From contig NZ_JAAEAH010000024.1 in the NCBI RefSeq assembly GCF_010998615.1, positions 1 to 64,000 on the forward strand: 64,000 bases of DNA. The letters are read 5' to 3'. The notes under the pieces are model-generated. The model was given only the letters and a program-made list of their open reading frames with translations, had not been told where the DNA came from and searched no databases. Source of the DNA: Myxococcus sp. CA023. Its GTDB lineage: Bacteria; Myxococcota; Myxococcia; Myxococcales; Myxococcaceae. How positions within the stretch are numbered: position 1 is the first letter of the stretch; every line of letters starts with the position of its first letter. Shown here in pieces: positions 42,680-52,297 of this stretch. The position numbers were made by a program, and so were the translations under genes.

Positions 42680-43483
42680 TCAGCCGAGCCTGGCGCGGAA
42701 GCCGATGGGCCCCTCGCCGTTGTAGACCATGGTGCCGGCCAGCGTCTTGCCGCCGTCGCTGGACGCGACGTTGAGGGCGACGACGTTCTGGCCGTTGCGG
42801 GCGCCAATCATCCAGAAGCCACCCGGGTTCCAGGGCGCGGTGCTGCCGCCCCACTGGTTCTCCACGGTGTAGGTGTCCGGCGAGGTCAACGTGCCCCGGA
42901 AGCCAATGGGGCCCTCGCCGTTGTACGTCATGGTGCCCGAGAGCGTCTTGCCTCCGTCGTTGGACTTCGCGTCGACGTTGATGACGTTCTGTTTGCCGCG
43001 AGTGCCCAGCACCCAGACCCCGCCGGAATGCCAGGGCGCGGCGCTTCCGCCCCACTGGTTCTCCACCGAGTAGCTGTCGCCGTCAGTCGCCTCGCTCTTG
43101 AATCCGATGGGGCCCTCTCCGTTGTAGGTCGTGGTTCCGGTGAGTGTCTTGCCTCCGTCGTTGGACTTGATGCTGACGGCCACGATGTTCTGCTTGTCCC
43201 GGGCGCCGAGCACCCACATGCCGCCGGGCTGCCAGGGCGCGGAGGTGCCACCCCACTGGTTCTCCACCGTGTAGTTGTTGGCGCTGGACAGCGTGCCGCG
43301 GAAGCCAATGGGGCCTTCGCCGTTGTACGTCATGGTGCCCTTCAGAGTCTTACCGCCGTCGTCGGACTTGATGTCGAGGGCCACCACGTTCTGCTTGTCC
43401 CGGGCACCGATGAGCCAGAGCCCACCAGGGTTCCAGGTCGCTTGCGAACCACCCCACTGATTCTGAACGAGATACGCAGCCAT
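42680..43483 (-). CDS. mbhA: Myxobacterial haemagglutinin (OAA-family lectin)
   Basis: A 267-residue protein of four tandem repeats of about 67 residues, each with QWGG ... PGG-WxxGAR, then DGGKTLxGTxxYNGEGPIGF. This is the OAA lectin family, which binds high-mannose glycans. Length and the N-terminus AAYLVQNQWGGSQATWNPGG match, from memory, the Myxococcus xanthus MBHA, a protein made in development and found at the cell surface. No signal peptide is visible, as for MBHA. A sigma54-type promoter lies upstream. The start at 43483 follows a reasonable AGG-rich site. Confidence 0.96.
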   Translation of the reverse strand: MAAYLVQNQWGGSQATWNPGGLWLIGARDKQNVVALDIKSDDGGKTLKGTMTYNGEGPIGFRGTLSSANNYTVENQWGGTSAPWQPGGMWVLGARDKQNIVAVSIKSNDGGKTLTGTTTYNGEGPIGFKSEATDGDSYSVENQWGGSAAPWHSGGVWVLGTRGKQNVINVDAKSNDGGKTLSGTMTYNGEGPIGFRGTLTSPDTYTVENQWGGSTAPWNPGGFWMIGARNGQNVVALNVASSDGGKTLAGTMVYNGEGPIGFRARLG

Positions 43484-43853
43484 TCGTGACGTCCTTTGAG
43501 TCGAGGTTGGACTGACGCAACTGCGGGCTGGAGCCTGGACGGGGGTCGGCGGCTCCGCGCGGCCTCGGAGCAGATGGCGTGCCATTCGTCGCGAGAGGGA
43601 ATTCCTCCTCTGTGAGGTGCTTGCGGGGTTGGAGTGTTTGTCTTTGTTTGCGTTCAGCGCAGACGCAGACGCGTTGGGTAGGGCGCGGGCTGTGTATGTA
43701 TTGGCTGCTAGGACTCTTGGGCGATGCCTCGCAGGGCTGGGTGGCCACTGCCCATGTCACGGCAGACACCGGGGTGTCATTTGACACCTTGGTGAGCCGG
43801 AAAGGCGGGCGCATGGAGTCCCCACACGCGCCCGCGCCCGTCGGCGTCCGGCT
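43484..43853. other. Upstream regulatory region of mbhA
   Basis: A 370 bp stretch with no gene. It contains the sigma54 promoter at 43569-43584. Upstream of it, between about 43620 and 43680, the plus strand has T-rich repeats (GTTTGTCTTTGTTTG) and a short direct repeat (GCAGACGCAGACGC). These could be activator sites; the M. xanthus gene is reported to need an upstream cis-acting region. Confidence 0.65.
43569..43584 (-). promoter_or_regulatory. Sigma54 promoter of mbhA
   Basis: On the minus strand TGGCAC-GCCAT-CTGC-T matches TGGCAC-N5-TTGC-W with one mismatch, and the GG/GC spacing of 10 nt is exact. It lies about 86 bp upstream of the mbhA ATG. The M. xanthus mbhA gene is known to use a sigma54-like promoter, which supports the call. 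Confidence 0.82.
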
Positions 43854-44510
43854 TCAGGCGTTGACGCCCACGCCCACCGGGCAGCTCACGCCGGTGCCGC
43901 CCAGTCCGCAGTAGCCACCCGGGTTCTTCTCCAGGTACTGCTGGTGGTAGTCCTCGGCGAAATAGAAGGGCGGAGCGGGGAGTAACTCGGTGGTGATGGC
44001 GTCGAAGCCCCGGGCCGCCAGCGCCTTCTGGTACGCGTCACGGCTCGCCACGGCGGCGCGCTGCTGGGCTTCGTTGGTGAAGTAGATGCCGGAGCGGTAC
44101 TGCGTGCCCACATCGTTGCCCTGGCGCATGCCCTGCGTCGGGTCATGGCTCTCCCAGAAGACGCGCAGGAGCTGCTCGAAGGACACCTTCTTCGGGTCGA
44201 AGACGACGCGGACGACCTCGTTGTGTCCGGTGAGACCGCTGCACACCTCGCGGTAGGTAGGGTTGGGCGTCAGGCCTCCGGCGTATCCCACCGCCGTGCT
44301 GTGCACGCCAGGCGTCTGGTAGAACTTCCGCTCCGCGCCCCAGAAACATCCCAGGCCGAAGTAGACCTCCTCCAGGCCTTCCGGCACGGCGCCCTTGATG
44401 GGCGTGCCCAGCACCTCGTGCTTCTCCGGGACGGGCATCACGTCCGAGCGGCCCGGCAGTGCTTCCTCCGGGGTCGGAATCCTCAGCTTCTTGGTCGGAT
44501 TGAAGAACAT
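43854..44510 (-). CDS. msrA: Peptide-methionine (S)-S-oxide reductase
   Basis: A 218-residue MsrA. The active-site motif [10 protein letters not shown] is present, as are [38 protein letters not shown], the [13 protein letters not shown] segment and [20 protein letters not shown] with a resolving Cys. It reduces the S form of methionine sulfoxide in damaged proteins. The start at 44510 is chosen over a longer unstructured extension, and no export signal is seen. It lies 95 bp after the histidine kinase on the same strand. Confidence 0.95.
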   Translation of the reverse strand: MFFNPTKKLRIPTPEEALPGRSDVMPVPEKHEVLGTPIKGAVPEGLEEVYFGLGCFWGAERKFYQTPGVHSTAVGYAGGLTPNPTYREVCSGLTGHNEVVRVVFDPKKVSFEQLLRVFWESHDPTQGMRQGNDVGTQYRSGIYFTNEAQQRAAVASRDAYQKALAARGFDAITTELLPAPPFYFAEDYHQQYLEKNPGGYCGLGGTGVSCPVGVGVNA

Positions 44511-44605
44511 GCCCCAGGCATAGCGGCCTGGCGTGCGCGATTCACCCCCAGAAGGGGCAGGCGTGCAGGCAGAGGGTGGCAGGCCGTCCCGCCTGCCGCG
44601 CTGCT

Positions 44606-46651
44606 TCATGCGCCCCCGTGCGTCGTGACGGTGCGGGGCCAGTGGACGGTGAAGGTGGTGCCCTGGTCCCGGTTGGAGCGGACCTCCACGTGCCCCCCGT
44701 GTGCGCCGACAATCTGGCTGACGATGTAGAGCCCCAGGCCCAGGCTGCGTTTCTTCCTCGCGGCGTCCTGTAGTGGCGCGGTTGCGGGCATGTTCTTGAA
44801 CGGGTCGAACAGGCGCGGCATCAGCTCGGACGCAATCGGCTCGCCGGTGTTGTGGACCTTCAGCACCACCTCACTCGCCTCTCCGCGCACCGTGACACAC
44901 ACCGGTCTGTCTTCCTGGCCATGCTGGAGGGCGTTGGCCACCAGGTTGCCCAGCACCTGTGACACGCGGTCCGGGTCCCAGTTCCCTCGGGTGTCTCCGC
45001 TCGCCTCGAACACCAGCGAGCGCTCCGGGGCGCTGACCCGGAGCTCTTCCAGCGTCGCCTGGCATACCTCCACGAAGTCCATGGGCTGGCGGGCCACTGG
45101 AAGCCCCCCGCCCAGGCGGGTGCGGGCGAAGTCGAGGATGTCCGTAATCATGCGCCCCATGCGCGCGGTGGCCTTGCGGATGCGGTCCACGGCGCGGCGC
45201 TCGGGTGGCGCCAGGTCCTCGGCCCGCGTCAATTGGAAGGCCGAGGCGCTGATGGCGTTGAGCGGGTTGCGCAGGTCGTGTCCCAACACCGCCATGAGTT
45301 GTTCCCGGAAGTCCACCGCCCGCTGGAGCACGGCCTCGGCCCGCTTGTGGTGGGAGACATCCACCACCGTGCAGCTCAAGCCCAGCACCCCTTGGTCGGG
45401 CGTGCGGACCGGGTGGAAGCTGGCCTGGAAGGTCCGGGCATCTCCAGGGATGGTGAACTCGACGGCGTCCACGGGTTCACCTGTCTCAATCATGCGGCGG
45501 AACATGGGCTCGAACGTGCCCACGGCCGTCACGGGGGCCATCTCCTGGAAGCGGCGGCCCAGGTGGGCTTCCGGCGAGTGGCCATCGATGTCCGCCATGG
45601 CCTGGTTGATGCGCACGAAGCGCAACTCCCGGTCCAGCAGGGCGATGCCCATCGGGGTGGAGGCCAGCAGCGCGTCCAGTTGCGCCAGCGAGCGCTGGGC
45701 GTCCGCGTGGGCCTGGCGCTCGCGGGTCCGGAGCCGGGCCTGCACCAGGTGAGCGGTGGCTCGCTGCGCCATGGTCCGGAACAAGAGGGTGTCCGGCTCG
45801 GAGAAGACGAAGGCGGTGCGCGAGCTCATGTACGCCATGCCCAGGAGTTGGTCGCCATCCAGCAGGGGCACGCCGTACACGGCGCGCAACCCTTCCTGCT
45901 TCAGCGTGGGCAGCGCCACGCGAGGGTCCGTGGACGCTGAGCGCAGCGTCAGGGGCTGTCGCTGGCGGAGCACCTCGCCCACGAATCCTTCCTCCCGCTC
46001 CAGCGACACGCCGAGCGCCTCGTCCGCGCCCAGGCCCACCGCGGCGCGCACCACCAGCGCGTCGCCTTCCACCAGCACCAACGCCGCCGAGTCGACCGAG
46101 AGCGCGGACTCCACCAGGACGGTGAGCAGTCGCGAGGGGAGGCTGGCCATGGAAGGGCTGTCCAGCGTGGCCTGCGTCATCCGGTCCAGTGCCTGGAGGA
46201 TGCGCTGCCGCCCCTGGGAGAAGGACGTCACCGTCCGGGTGACAATCCGGTCCAGCGAGTCCTCCATCCGCTCCAACTCGCCCGGCGCGGGGTAGGCCGC
46301 TTCGGCTTCCATCCTGTGGAGGATGCACTTGCGCAGGAGCGCGTACTCGGACGCCACCTGGCCCAGGTCGAAGCCGGCGTCCAGCCGGGACATCGCGTGC
46401 TCGTCCGGCACCGTGGTGAGGATTTCGTCCGGGCCGTGGTCGATGAGGTCCGCGAGCATGTTGAGCAACTGGGGCATGTGGTCCAGCAGCCACGAAGGCT
46501 GCGCCACGTGCCCCACGTGAAACGTTCGCATGGCCCGCTGCCAGTCCTCCAGCACCTCCGCCTGGTGGGCGCGCAGGAACTCCGCCGTCTTGAGCGTCCG
46601 AGCCCCGGAGGCCTCCTTGTCGCCCGCTGTGCGTGACTCTGTCTCCAGCAT
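44606..46651 (-). CDS. Sensor histidine kinase with RsbRD-N, GAF and PAS domains
   Basis: A 681-residue soluble kinase. In order: an RsbRD N-terminal helical domain (about 20-150; [20 protein letters not shown]), a GAF domain (about 165-305), PAS (about 325-440), HisKA with phospho-acceptor His458 ([20 protein letters not shown]), and HATPase (N box [11 protein letters not shown] boxes to [11 protein letters not shown]). It has no transmembrane segment and no receiver domain, so a separate response regulator is expected. The GTG just before the ATG at 46651 is an alternative start. The signal is unknown. Confidence 0.92.
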   Translation of the reverse strand: MLETESRTAGDKEASGARTLKTAEFLRAHQAEVLEDWQRAMRTFHVGHVAQPSWLLDHMPQLLNMLADLIDHGPDEILTTVPDEHAMSRLDAGFDLGQVASEYALLRKCILHRMEAEAAYPAPGELERMEDSLDRIVTRTVTSFSQGRQRILQALDRMTQATLDSPSMASLPSRLLTVLVESALSVDSAALVLVEGDALVVRAAVGLGADEALGVSLEREEGFVGEVLRQRQPLTLRSASTDPRVALPTLKQEGLRAVYGVPLLDGDQLLGMAYMSSRTAFVFSEPDTLLFRTMAQRATAHLVQARLRTRERQAHADAQRSLAQLDALLASTPMGIALLDRELRFVRINQAMADIDGHSPEAHLGRRFQEMAPVTAVGTFEPMFRRMIETGEPVDAVEFTIPGDARTFQASFHPVRTPDQGVLGLSCTVVDVSHHKRAEAVLQRAVDFREQLMAVLGHDLRNPLNAISASAFQLTRAEDLAPPERRAVDRIRKATARMGRMITDILDFARTRLGGGLPVARQPMDFVEVCQATLEELRVSAPERSLVFEASGDTRGNWDPDRVSQVLGNLVANALQHGQEDRPVCVTVRGEASEVVLKVHNTGEPIASELMPRLFDPFKNMPATAPLQDAARKKRSLGLGLYIVSQIVGAHGGHVEVRSNRDQGTTFTVHWPRTVTTHGGA

Positions 46652-46882
46652 CACCGGCCTCCCGAGGCCCTGGGCCGCCCACTCCGCCGTTCACTTCCAT
46701 TCTGGGGACGATGGCGCCTGCGTGCCTCGTCCCACCGTCGCTGGATGGGGGCCCGGTGGACGCCACCCCGGGCGGCACGGCGGCGCACTGTCCGCTCGGA
46801 CGTCCAACTTCGGGCGCTTGCCACCGTGTCCGTGCGCTGTGGAGCTGTGGGCCCGCACGGGCTCGGTTAGGGTGTCTGCAAG

Positions 46883-47845
46883 ATGCGCACGCTCCTGCTG
46901 ACCCGCTCCGACGTCTCCCGCAACCTGCAGGCTCCTCTCTTGCTGGAGGACATGCGAGAGGCCTTCCGCACCGACGCCCTGGCACGCACCGTGGCACCGC
47001 AGCGCGCCCGGGCCCCCCTCCATGCCGAGGGCACCGCCCTGGTGCTGTTCCCCGGCAGCCTGCCCTCCATCCCCGCCTACTCCGTGAAGGTGCACGCGAA
47101 GTTCCCCGGCCAGTCGCCGGCGATTCGAGGCGTGGTGCACCTGCACGACGTTGCTACCGGCGAGGTGATGGCGGTGATGGACGCCGGCCACCTGACGGCG
47201 GTGCGCACGGGCGTGGTGGGCGCGCTGTCGGCGGACGTGCTGGCGCGGCCGGACGCGAGCCGGGTGGCGCTCATCGGCGCGGGCCGGCAGGCGGTGTTGC
47301 AGCTCAAGTCGTTGCGGCTGGTGCGCTCGCTGACGCATGTGCGGGTGTTCGACACGGCGCCGGAGCGCTCGCTCGCCTTCGCCACGCGCATGTACCAGGA
47401 GTTGAACCTGCCGGTGCGGATGGCGGAGTCCATGGAGGAGGCCGTCTCCGACGCGGACATCATCGTGACGGCGACGTGGAGCCGTCACCCCTTCCTGCAC
47501 CCCGGCATGGTGCGGCCGGGCACGCACATCATCGCGCTGGGCGCGGACGAGCCGGGCAAGGCCGAGCTGTCCGCGGAGCTGCTCCGTCAGTCCCGGTTCG
47601 TCGTCGACCACCGGGGCCTGGCGGTGTCCACCGGCGCCGCGGGCGCGGTGGGGCTGGGTGAGGAGTCCATCCACGCGGATCTGGGCGAGGTGCTGGCCGG
47701 CCTGAAGTCCGGGCGCACGTCCGAGGAGGACGTCACCGTCTTCGCGGCGGTGGGACTGCCCTTCCAGGACCTGGCGGCGGCCTGGCACGTCTACCAGTCG
47801 GCCCAGGGCGACGACGCCGTGAGCGGGGTGGACTTCGACGCATGA
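46883..47845 (+). CDS. Ornithine cyclodeaminase / mu-crystallin family protein
   Basis: A 320-residue NAD(P)-dependent enzyme of the ornithine cyclodeaminase/mu-crystallin family: AYSVKVHAKFPGQSPAIRGV, MDAGHLTAVRTGVVGALSAD, Rossmann motif VALIGAGRQAVLQLKSL and the segment IIVTATWSRHPFL. Members act as amino-acid cyclodeaminases, imine reductases or amino-acid dehydrogenases; the substrate is not decided by sequence. The stop overlaps the ATG of the UMF1 transporter, so the two may handle the same metabolite. Confidence 0.9.
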   Translation: MRTLLLTRSDVSRNLQAPLLLEDMREAFRTDALARTVAPQRARAPLHAEGTALVLFPGSLPSIPAYSVKVHAKFPGQSPAIRGVVHLHDVATGEVMAVMDAGHLTAVRTGVVGALSADVLARPDASRVALIGAGRQAVLQLKSLRLVRSLTHVRVFDTAPERSLAFATRMYQELNLPVRMAESMEEAVSDADIIVTATWSRHPFLHPGMVRPGTHIIALGADEPGKAELSAELLRQSRFVVDHRGLAVSTGAAGAVGLGEESIHADLGEVLAGLKSGRTSEEDVTVFAAVGLPFQDLAAAWHVYQSAQGDDAVSGVDFDA

Positions 47846-49230
47846 GGCACAGGGTGCTGGGGCTCCTGTCGCGCATCGGCCTGACGCGGCCTACGCTGCG
47901 CGCGTGGGCGATGTACGACTGGGCGAACTCAGCCTTCATCACCACCGTCGTCACGGTGGTGTTCCCGCTCTACTACGCCTCCGTGGCGGCGCAGGGACTG
48001 CCGCGAGAGGTCGCCACCAGCCGCTTCGCCACCGCCACCGCGGTGGCGCTGAGCGTGGTGGCGGTGCTGTCACCGGTCCTGGGGGCGCTGAGCGACCGGG
48101 CCGGACGCATCAAGCACATGCTGGGCATCTTCGCGGGCCTGGGCATGGTGTCCACGCTGGCGCTGGCCACGGTGGGCCCGGGTGACTGGGAATGGGGCCT
48201 GCTGCTCTTCGGTCTGGGCAACGTGGGCGTGACGGGCAGCATCGTCTTCGCGGACGCGCTCTTGCGGCACATCGCCCGGGACGACGAACTGGACCGTGTG
48301 TCCACCGCGGGCTACGCGCTGGGCTACCTGGGCGGCGGTCTGCTGCTGGCCGCGCAACTGGTGCTGCTGATGAAGCCCCAGTGGTTCGGACTGGCGGACG
48401 CGGGGGCCGCCTCGCGCGTGGCCTTCGCCTCCGTGGCGGTGTGGTGGGCCCTCTTCTCGGTGCCCCTCTTCCGGCGCATCCCCGAGCCGAAACCGGACGT
48501 GTCCATCCAACGTCCCCCGCTGTCCCTGCGCGGCATCTTCACGCAACTGGCGGGCACGCTGGGCGGGCTGCGCCAGCACCGTCAGGCCTTCCTGCTGCTG
48601 GTGGCCTATCTGCTCTACAGCGACGGCATCGGCACCATCATCCGCTTGTCCACGCTGTACGGGACGGAGTTGGGCATTGGCCGGGGCGCGCTGATTGGTG
48701 CGTTGCTGATGACGCAGGTGGTGGGTGTGCCGTGCGCGGTGCTGTTCGGCCGGGCCGCGGGGCGGGTGGGGGTGAAGCGCGCGCTGATGTTCGCCCTGTC
48801 GGTGTACGTGGGGGTGACGTTCCTGGGCTACTTCATGCGCACGCCGGTGCACTTCTTCGCGCTCGCGTTGCTGGTGGGCATGGTGCAGGGCGGCAGTCAG
48901 GCCTTGAGCCGTTCGCTCTTCGCGCAGATGGTGCCCCGGGACAGGGCGGCGGAGTTCTTCGGCCTCTTCAGCGTCTTCGAGAAGGTCACCGCGGTGGCGG
49001 GCCCGCTGGTGTTCGCGGCCACGGTGGAGCTGACGGGCTCCAGCCGGCAGGCGGTGCTGTCCCTGCTCTTCTTCTTCGTGTCGGGCGCGGCGGTGCTGTC
49101 CCGCGTGGACGTGGCCGCGGGGCGACGCGCGGCCCGCGAGGCGGAGGCGCGTGCCGGATGGCGCGGCGACGGTGCACCGGAGGCCGCCGCTGCCCCGGAG
49201 GGCGCGCCGGACGCGAGCCGCGGCGTCTGA
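47842..49230 (+). CDS. UMF1-type MFS transporter (Atg22-like)
   Basis: A 462-residue membrane protein with about 12 hydrophobic segments. The N-terminus LRAWAMYDWANSAFITTVVT is the signature of the UMF1/Atg22 family, and the region GDRAG-like ALSDRAGRIKHMLG matches the MFS loop 2-3. Atg22 exports amino acids from the yeast vacuole. Here a small solute or amino-acid efflux role is inferred from coupling to an ornithine-cyclodeaminase-like gene. The C-terminal 40 residues are charged and cytosolic. Confidence 0.9.
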   Translation: MRHRVLGLLSRIGLTRPTLRAWAMYDWANSAFITTVVTVVFPLYYASVAAQGLPREVATSRFATATAVALSVVAVLSPVLGALSDRAGRIKHMLGIFAGLGMVSTLALATVGPGDWEWGLLLFGLGNVGVTGSIVFADALLRHIARDDELDRVSTAGYALGYLGGGLLLAAQLVLLMKPQWFGLADAGAASRVAFASVAVWWALFSVPLFRRIPEPKPDVSIQRPPLSLRGIFTQLAGTLGGLRQHRQAFLLLVAYLLYSDGIGTIIRLSTLYGTELGIGRGALIGALLMTQVVGVPCAVLFGRAAGRVGVKRALMFALSVYVGVTFLGYFMRTPVHFFALALLVGMVQGGSQALSRSLFAQMVPRDRAAEFFGLFSVFEKVTAVAGPLVFAATVELTGSSRQAVLSLLFFFVSGAAVLSRVDVAAGRRAAREAEARAGWRGDGAPEAAAAPEGAPDASRGV

Positions 49231-49234
49231 GCCG

Positions 49235-49399
49235 TCAGTGCTTCGTGGGCGGGATTTCCCGGGGCGCGGAGAAGAGGCTGTCCCGCCCGTGGTTGAGCAC
49301 GACTTCTCCGCCCACGACTTCACGCACGTCCGCCAGGGACACCGCGAAGTCCTGCCGGCGGATGAGGCCCTTCTCCACGATGAGTTCATCCCCCGTCAT
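49235..49399 (-). CDS. Small DUF2171/PRC-like protein, N-terminus probably frameshifted
   Basis: A 54-residue readable frame (MTGDELIVEKGLIRRQDFAV, then SLADVREVVGGEVVLNHGRD) matches the beta-strand pattern of DUF2171/PRC-like domains. Its codons continue upstream as SVVRKSGRIVE without a start in this frame. A strong GGGGGAGGCAACC-ATG at 49436 lies one base out of frame, so a single extra T near 49433 would explain it. The intact gene would probably be 49235-49436. Function is unknown. Confidence 0.55.
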   Translation of the reverse strand: MTGDELIVEKGLIRRQDFAVSLADVREVVGGEVVLNHGRDSLFSAPREIPPTKH

Positions 49400-49679
49400 C
49401 TCGACGATGCGTCCGGATTTCCGAACGACTGAACATGGTTGCCTCCCCCAGGGCGGTCCGTGGAGCCCCGTGCGCGAAAGCTGGCTTTCACCCCGCAAGC
49501 CGGCAGCGGACAGGCGGGGCGCCGCACCGGTGAAGCCCGCGTGAGACGCACGGCGAGCAGGCGCCCGGTCAGGGCGCCCGTGGGTGCCTGCCTGGCTGCC
49601 CGGCGTTCCACCCGTGCGGGGCTCTGGCCCGGGTGGCCGCCCGCCAGGATGTGGCCATCTTCGCCCCTGGGAGGTGCAT

Positions 49680-49973
49680 ATGGTCGTTGGTTTCTTGGCG
49701 TCGCGGCCGGGGCGGTGGCTCCGCATCGTGACGGGCGCTGGGATGGTGGTGGGCGGACTGGCGGCAGGGACGTCGCGAGGCGCGGCGGTGGCGCTCGTGG
49801 GCCTGGGTCCCCTGGTGGCCGCGGCCCTGGACTGGGTGCCCACGGCGGCGCTCTTCGGTCTGCCCATGGACGGCCCGACGCTGCGGCGCGAGCTGGGTGT
49901 GTCCGACGAGGCGTCGTTGTTGGAGGGCTTCCCTCGCGCGTCCATGCGGGACGTCTCGCCGACGCTTCACTGA
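49680..49973 (+). CDS. DUF2892-like small membrane protein
   Basis: A 97-residue protein. The start at 49680 follows GGGAGG. Two hydrophobic helices (about 14-32 and 36-56) surround a short loop with GTSRG, resembling the DUF2892 (YgaP-type inner membrane) domain. The C-terminal 30 residues are soluble and contain LRRELGVSDEASLLEG. Function is unknown; DUF2892 modules are often fused to rhodanese, but no rhodanese is present here. Confidence 0.6.
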   Translation: MVVGFLASRPGRWLRIVTGAGMVVGGLAAGTSRGAAVALVGLGPLVAAALDWVPTAALFGLPMDGPTLRRELGVSDEASLLEGFPRASMRDVSPTLH

Positions 49974-50004
49974 GCAAAGGCCCGCGGCGTCGGGCCTTGG
50001 GGGC

Positions 50005-50925
50005 TCATGGGGAGACGGGCTCCGCGGCGGCATGGGGCCACGCGGGAGAAGTCAGGGCGCTCCAGTCCTGTCCGCGCGCCCAGTCCTCGAAGGTGTGCCA
50101 ACGGACCTCCGGGAAGCGGTGCCGCAGCGTGAGGACGTCCGCCTGGTAGCCCTTGCGGTCCAGCCACTCGTACATGGCGGCCAGGTCCTCGCTGCGCTCG
50201 CGGATGTAGTCCAGCGGAAGCTGCTCGTAGTGGATGCGGTGGCCGCTCACCATGGACAGCAGCCCGGCGGCCTGCTGGCCCGTCACCTCGTCGGAGGCCA
50301 CCTCGATGCGTTGTTCCTCGAAGCGCTCCGGCTCCTCCATGACGCGGACGGAGAAGGCAGCGAGGTTCTCCAGGGCCACCATCTGCAGGCCGCGCGTGGG
50401 CGACAGGCCCATGGCGAGCACGCCCGCCTTCAACCCCTCTTCGAACATGCCGCTGGTGAAGTTCTCCATGAAGAAGGTGGGCCCGAGGATGGTGTAGGGC
50501 AGGCCGCTGCTGCGCACGTGCATCTCGATGCGGTGCTTGCTGTCGAAGTGGGGGATGCCCGTCAGGCGGTCCGCTCCGGCCACCGACGAGTAGACGTAGT
50601 GCTGTACGCGCGCGAGCCGGGCCGCATCCGCCAGGTTCTTCCCGTGGCGGACCTCCGCCTGCACGCCGCCCGGGCCAAAGGGCGTGGCGGTGGCGAACAT
50701 GGTGTCCATGTCCTGGGCCGCTTGGGCGATGGAGTCCAGGTCGTCGTAGTCCCCGACGACCAGCTCGGCGCCGAGCGACTCGAGCTCGCGGGCGGTGGGG
50801 GAGTCCGGGTGGTGGATGAAGGCGGTGACGCGGTGGCCGCGCTGCAAGAGCTTCCGCGCGACGGCACCCCCCTGCTGGCCAGTGGCGCCGGTAACGAGCA
50901 CGGAGCGTGAGAAACCCATGGGCAT
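50005..50925 (-). CDS. NmrA-like SDR family NAD(P)-binding protein
   Basis: A 306-residue atypical short-chain dehydrogenase. The N-terminal GATGQQGGAVARKLLQRGH is the NmrA-type glycine motif. TARELESLGAELVVGDYDDL, YVYSSVAGADRL and LPYTILGPTFFMENF are typical of NmrA/HSCARG proteins. These act as redox or nitrogen-state sensors or as reductases. The catalytic Tyr-x-x-x-Lys of classical SDRs is absent. The start at 50925 is taken at the conserved strand. Role unknown. Confidence 0.88.
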   Translation of the reverse strand: MPMGFSRSVLVTGATGQQGGAVARKLLQRGHRVTAFIHHPDSPTARELESLGAELVVGDYDDLDSIAQAAQDMDTMFATATPFGPGGVQAEVRHGKNLADAARLARVQHYVYSSVAGADRLTGIPHFDSKHRIEMHVRSSGLPYTILGPTFFMENFTSGMFEEGLKAGVLAMGLSPTRGLQMVALENLAAFSVRVMEEPERFEEQRIEVASDEVTGQQAAGLLSMVSGHRIHYEQLPLDYIRERSEDLAAMYEWLDRKGYQADVLTLRHRFPEVRWHTFEDWARGQDWSALTSPAWPHAAAEPVSP

Positions 50926-51153
50926 GTGTGCACCTCGTGACGTCAGATGTTCGGAAGTTGGGGATGACGGACGCCGCTGGCGAGCACACCGTGGGGGCAT
51001 CGAGCCTCACGGACAGGGGTTGCCGGGCGGCCGGGCCAGCAGGCGGCCTGGGCGTCTGCCGCGCTACCGCGTCGTTCCGAAGACGCTTTGGGGCGCTCGG
51101 TGCCTGCTTGGGGGCGGCGCCTTCTTTTTGGAAATGTCATGGTCCTGCCCACG

Positions 51154-51768
51154 ATGAGCAAGCGTGACAAGCTTCAGGACTCCGAGCTGGTGGCGGCCGC
51201 CCGGGAACTCGGCGCGGAGTTGGCGCGCTTCGAGTCCCAGGCCGAGCAGCTCGAGAAGGCGCCACTTCAATCCGAGAAGCACCTGGAGCGCGCGTCGGCG
51301 ATGCTGCAGGGGCTGGCGGACCTGGATGAGCAGCTCCGGGGGCGGGTGACAGCGCTGGTGGGGGCCATCTCGAAGGTGAGAGATCGGCAGCAGGCGCAAG
51401 CTGAGGCCATCCACCTGCGTGCGCAGGAGCTCCAGCGGCGCACCGAGGTCTTCAAGGACCTGCTCGTGCGCTACGGCGCCCTGGGACAGAACGCGGGCGA
51501 GCTGAACGTGCAGATGCAGCAGTTCGCGCAGCAGCGGCAGGCGGCGAAGACGCCGGAGGAGAACGCCGCGCTGGCGGGGACCTTCCAGGCGCTTCAGGAG
51601 CGAATGTCCCTGGTCGCGGACGAGGCCCATTCTCTGGCACAGGCCGCGGAGGAACAGGCGTTCCTCGACGTGGCCCGGCAGGCGGACTCACTGCGTCAGC
51701 AGTTGTTGTCGGCGCGGAACAAGATGTCGCTGTTGCAGAAGAGCTTCGGCGGCGGGGCGGCTAGCTGA
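51154..51768 (+). CDS. Coiled-coil hypothetical protein
   Basis: A 204-residue, mostly helical protein with long heptad-like stretches (about 10-60 and 95-190; ELGAELARFESQAEQLEKAP, AQELQRRTEVFKDLLVRYGA). It has no signal, membrane helix or enzyme motif. An alternative start lies five codons upstream at 51139. It could be a structural or scaffolding protein. Its stop overlaps the convergent DUF2203 gene by 8 bp. Confidence 0.65.
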   Translation: MSKRDKLQDSELVAAARELGAELARFESQAEQLEKAPLQSEKHLERASAMLQGLADLDEQLRGRVTALVGAISKVRDRQQAQAEAIHLRAQELQRRTEVFKDLLVRYGALGQNAGELNVQMQQFAQQRQAAKTPEENAALAGTFQALQERMSLVADEAHSLAQAAEEQAFLDVARQADSLRQQLLSARNKMSLLQKSFGGGAAS

Positions 51769-52162
51769 GGTACGTGGGGGCGAAGTCGTCCGGGCTTTCG
51801 ATGGGGCGCCGTCCCGAGAAGCCGTCGAGCAGGGCGTGCCAGTGGGAGACGGCGGGGTCTCCGAAGCGCCAGCACAGGTAGACCTGCTCGCCGCTCCGGT
51901 GCGCGCGGAAGTCCACGAGGCCGTCCGCGCCCTTGATTTCCAGGCCCATCTCCTGGAGTTGGAGGAGCTCGCCGCGGATGCGCTCGAGGAGGGTGTCGCG
52001 CTCGTCGCGCAGGGAGGCCAGGCTCGGGTCGTTGGGGCTGGGCGCGGCGCCCAGCTCATCCGCGAGCTGCTGGGCACGCTCCACCCACGGGCGGACCCGC
52101 TCGAAGGTGCGCGTCAACAGCGGCACCAGCCGATTGGCTTCTTCCACGCTGAAGTAACGCAT
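51761..52162 (-). CDS. DUF2203 family protein
   Basis: A 133-residue protein with the DUF2203 pattern: YFSVEEANRLVPLLTRTF, a helix pair, LQEMGLEIKGADGLVDFRAH, then GEQVYLCWRFGDPAVSHWHA. The family is widespread, small and of unknown function. The start at 52162 is chosen at the conserved MRYFSVEEA. It is convergent with the coiled-coil gene. Confidence 0.85.
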   Translation of the reverse strand: MRYFSVEEANRLVPLLTRTFERVRPWVERAQQLADELGAAPSPNDPSLASLRDERDTLLERIRGELLQLQEMGLEIKGADGLVDFRAHRSGEQVYLCWRFGDPAVSHWHALLDGFSGRRPIESPDDFAPTYLS

Positions 52163-52297
52163 TCCCCCGAGCATGCATCGATAGGGCATGCGCCCGCTAC
52201 TGTCCCGGCGCGCGGGGGACGTCAGCGTGTCGCCCATTCAGCGCTGGGTTGTGTCACGCGTGGACAAACTGGCGCTATCTATGGGTGTCATATGTGT

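Noticed and set aside
49437-49679. GC-rich region before the DUF2892-like gene considered as a riboswitch
   Set aside because: No match to the consensus of cobalamin, c-di-GMP, ZTP or fluoride riboswitches could be followed base by base.
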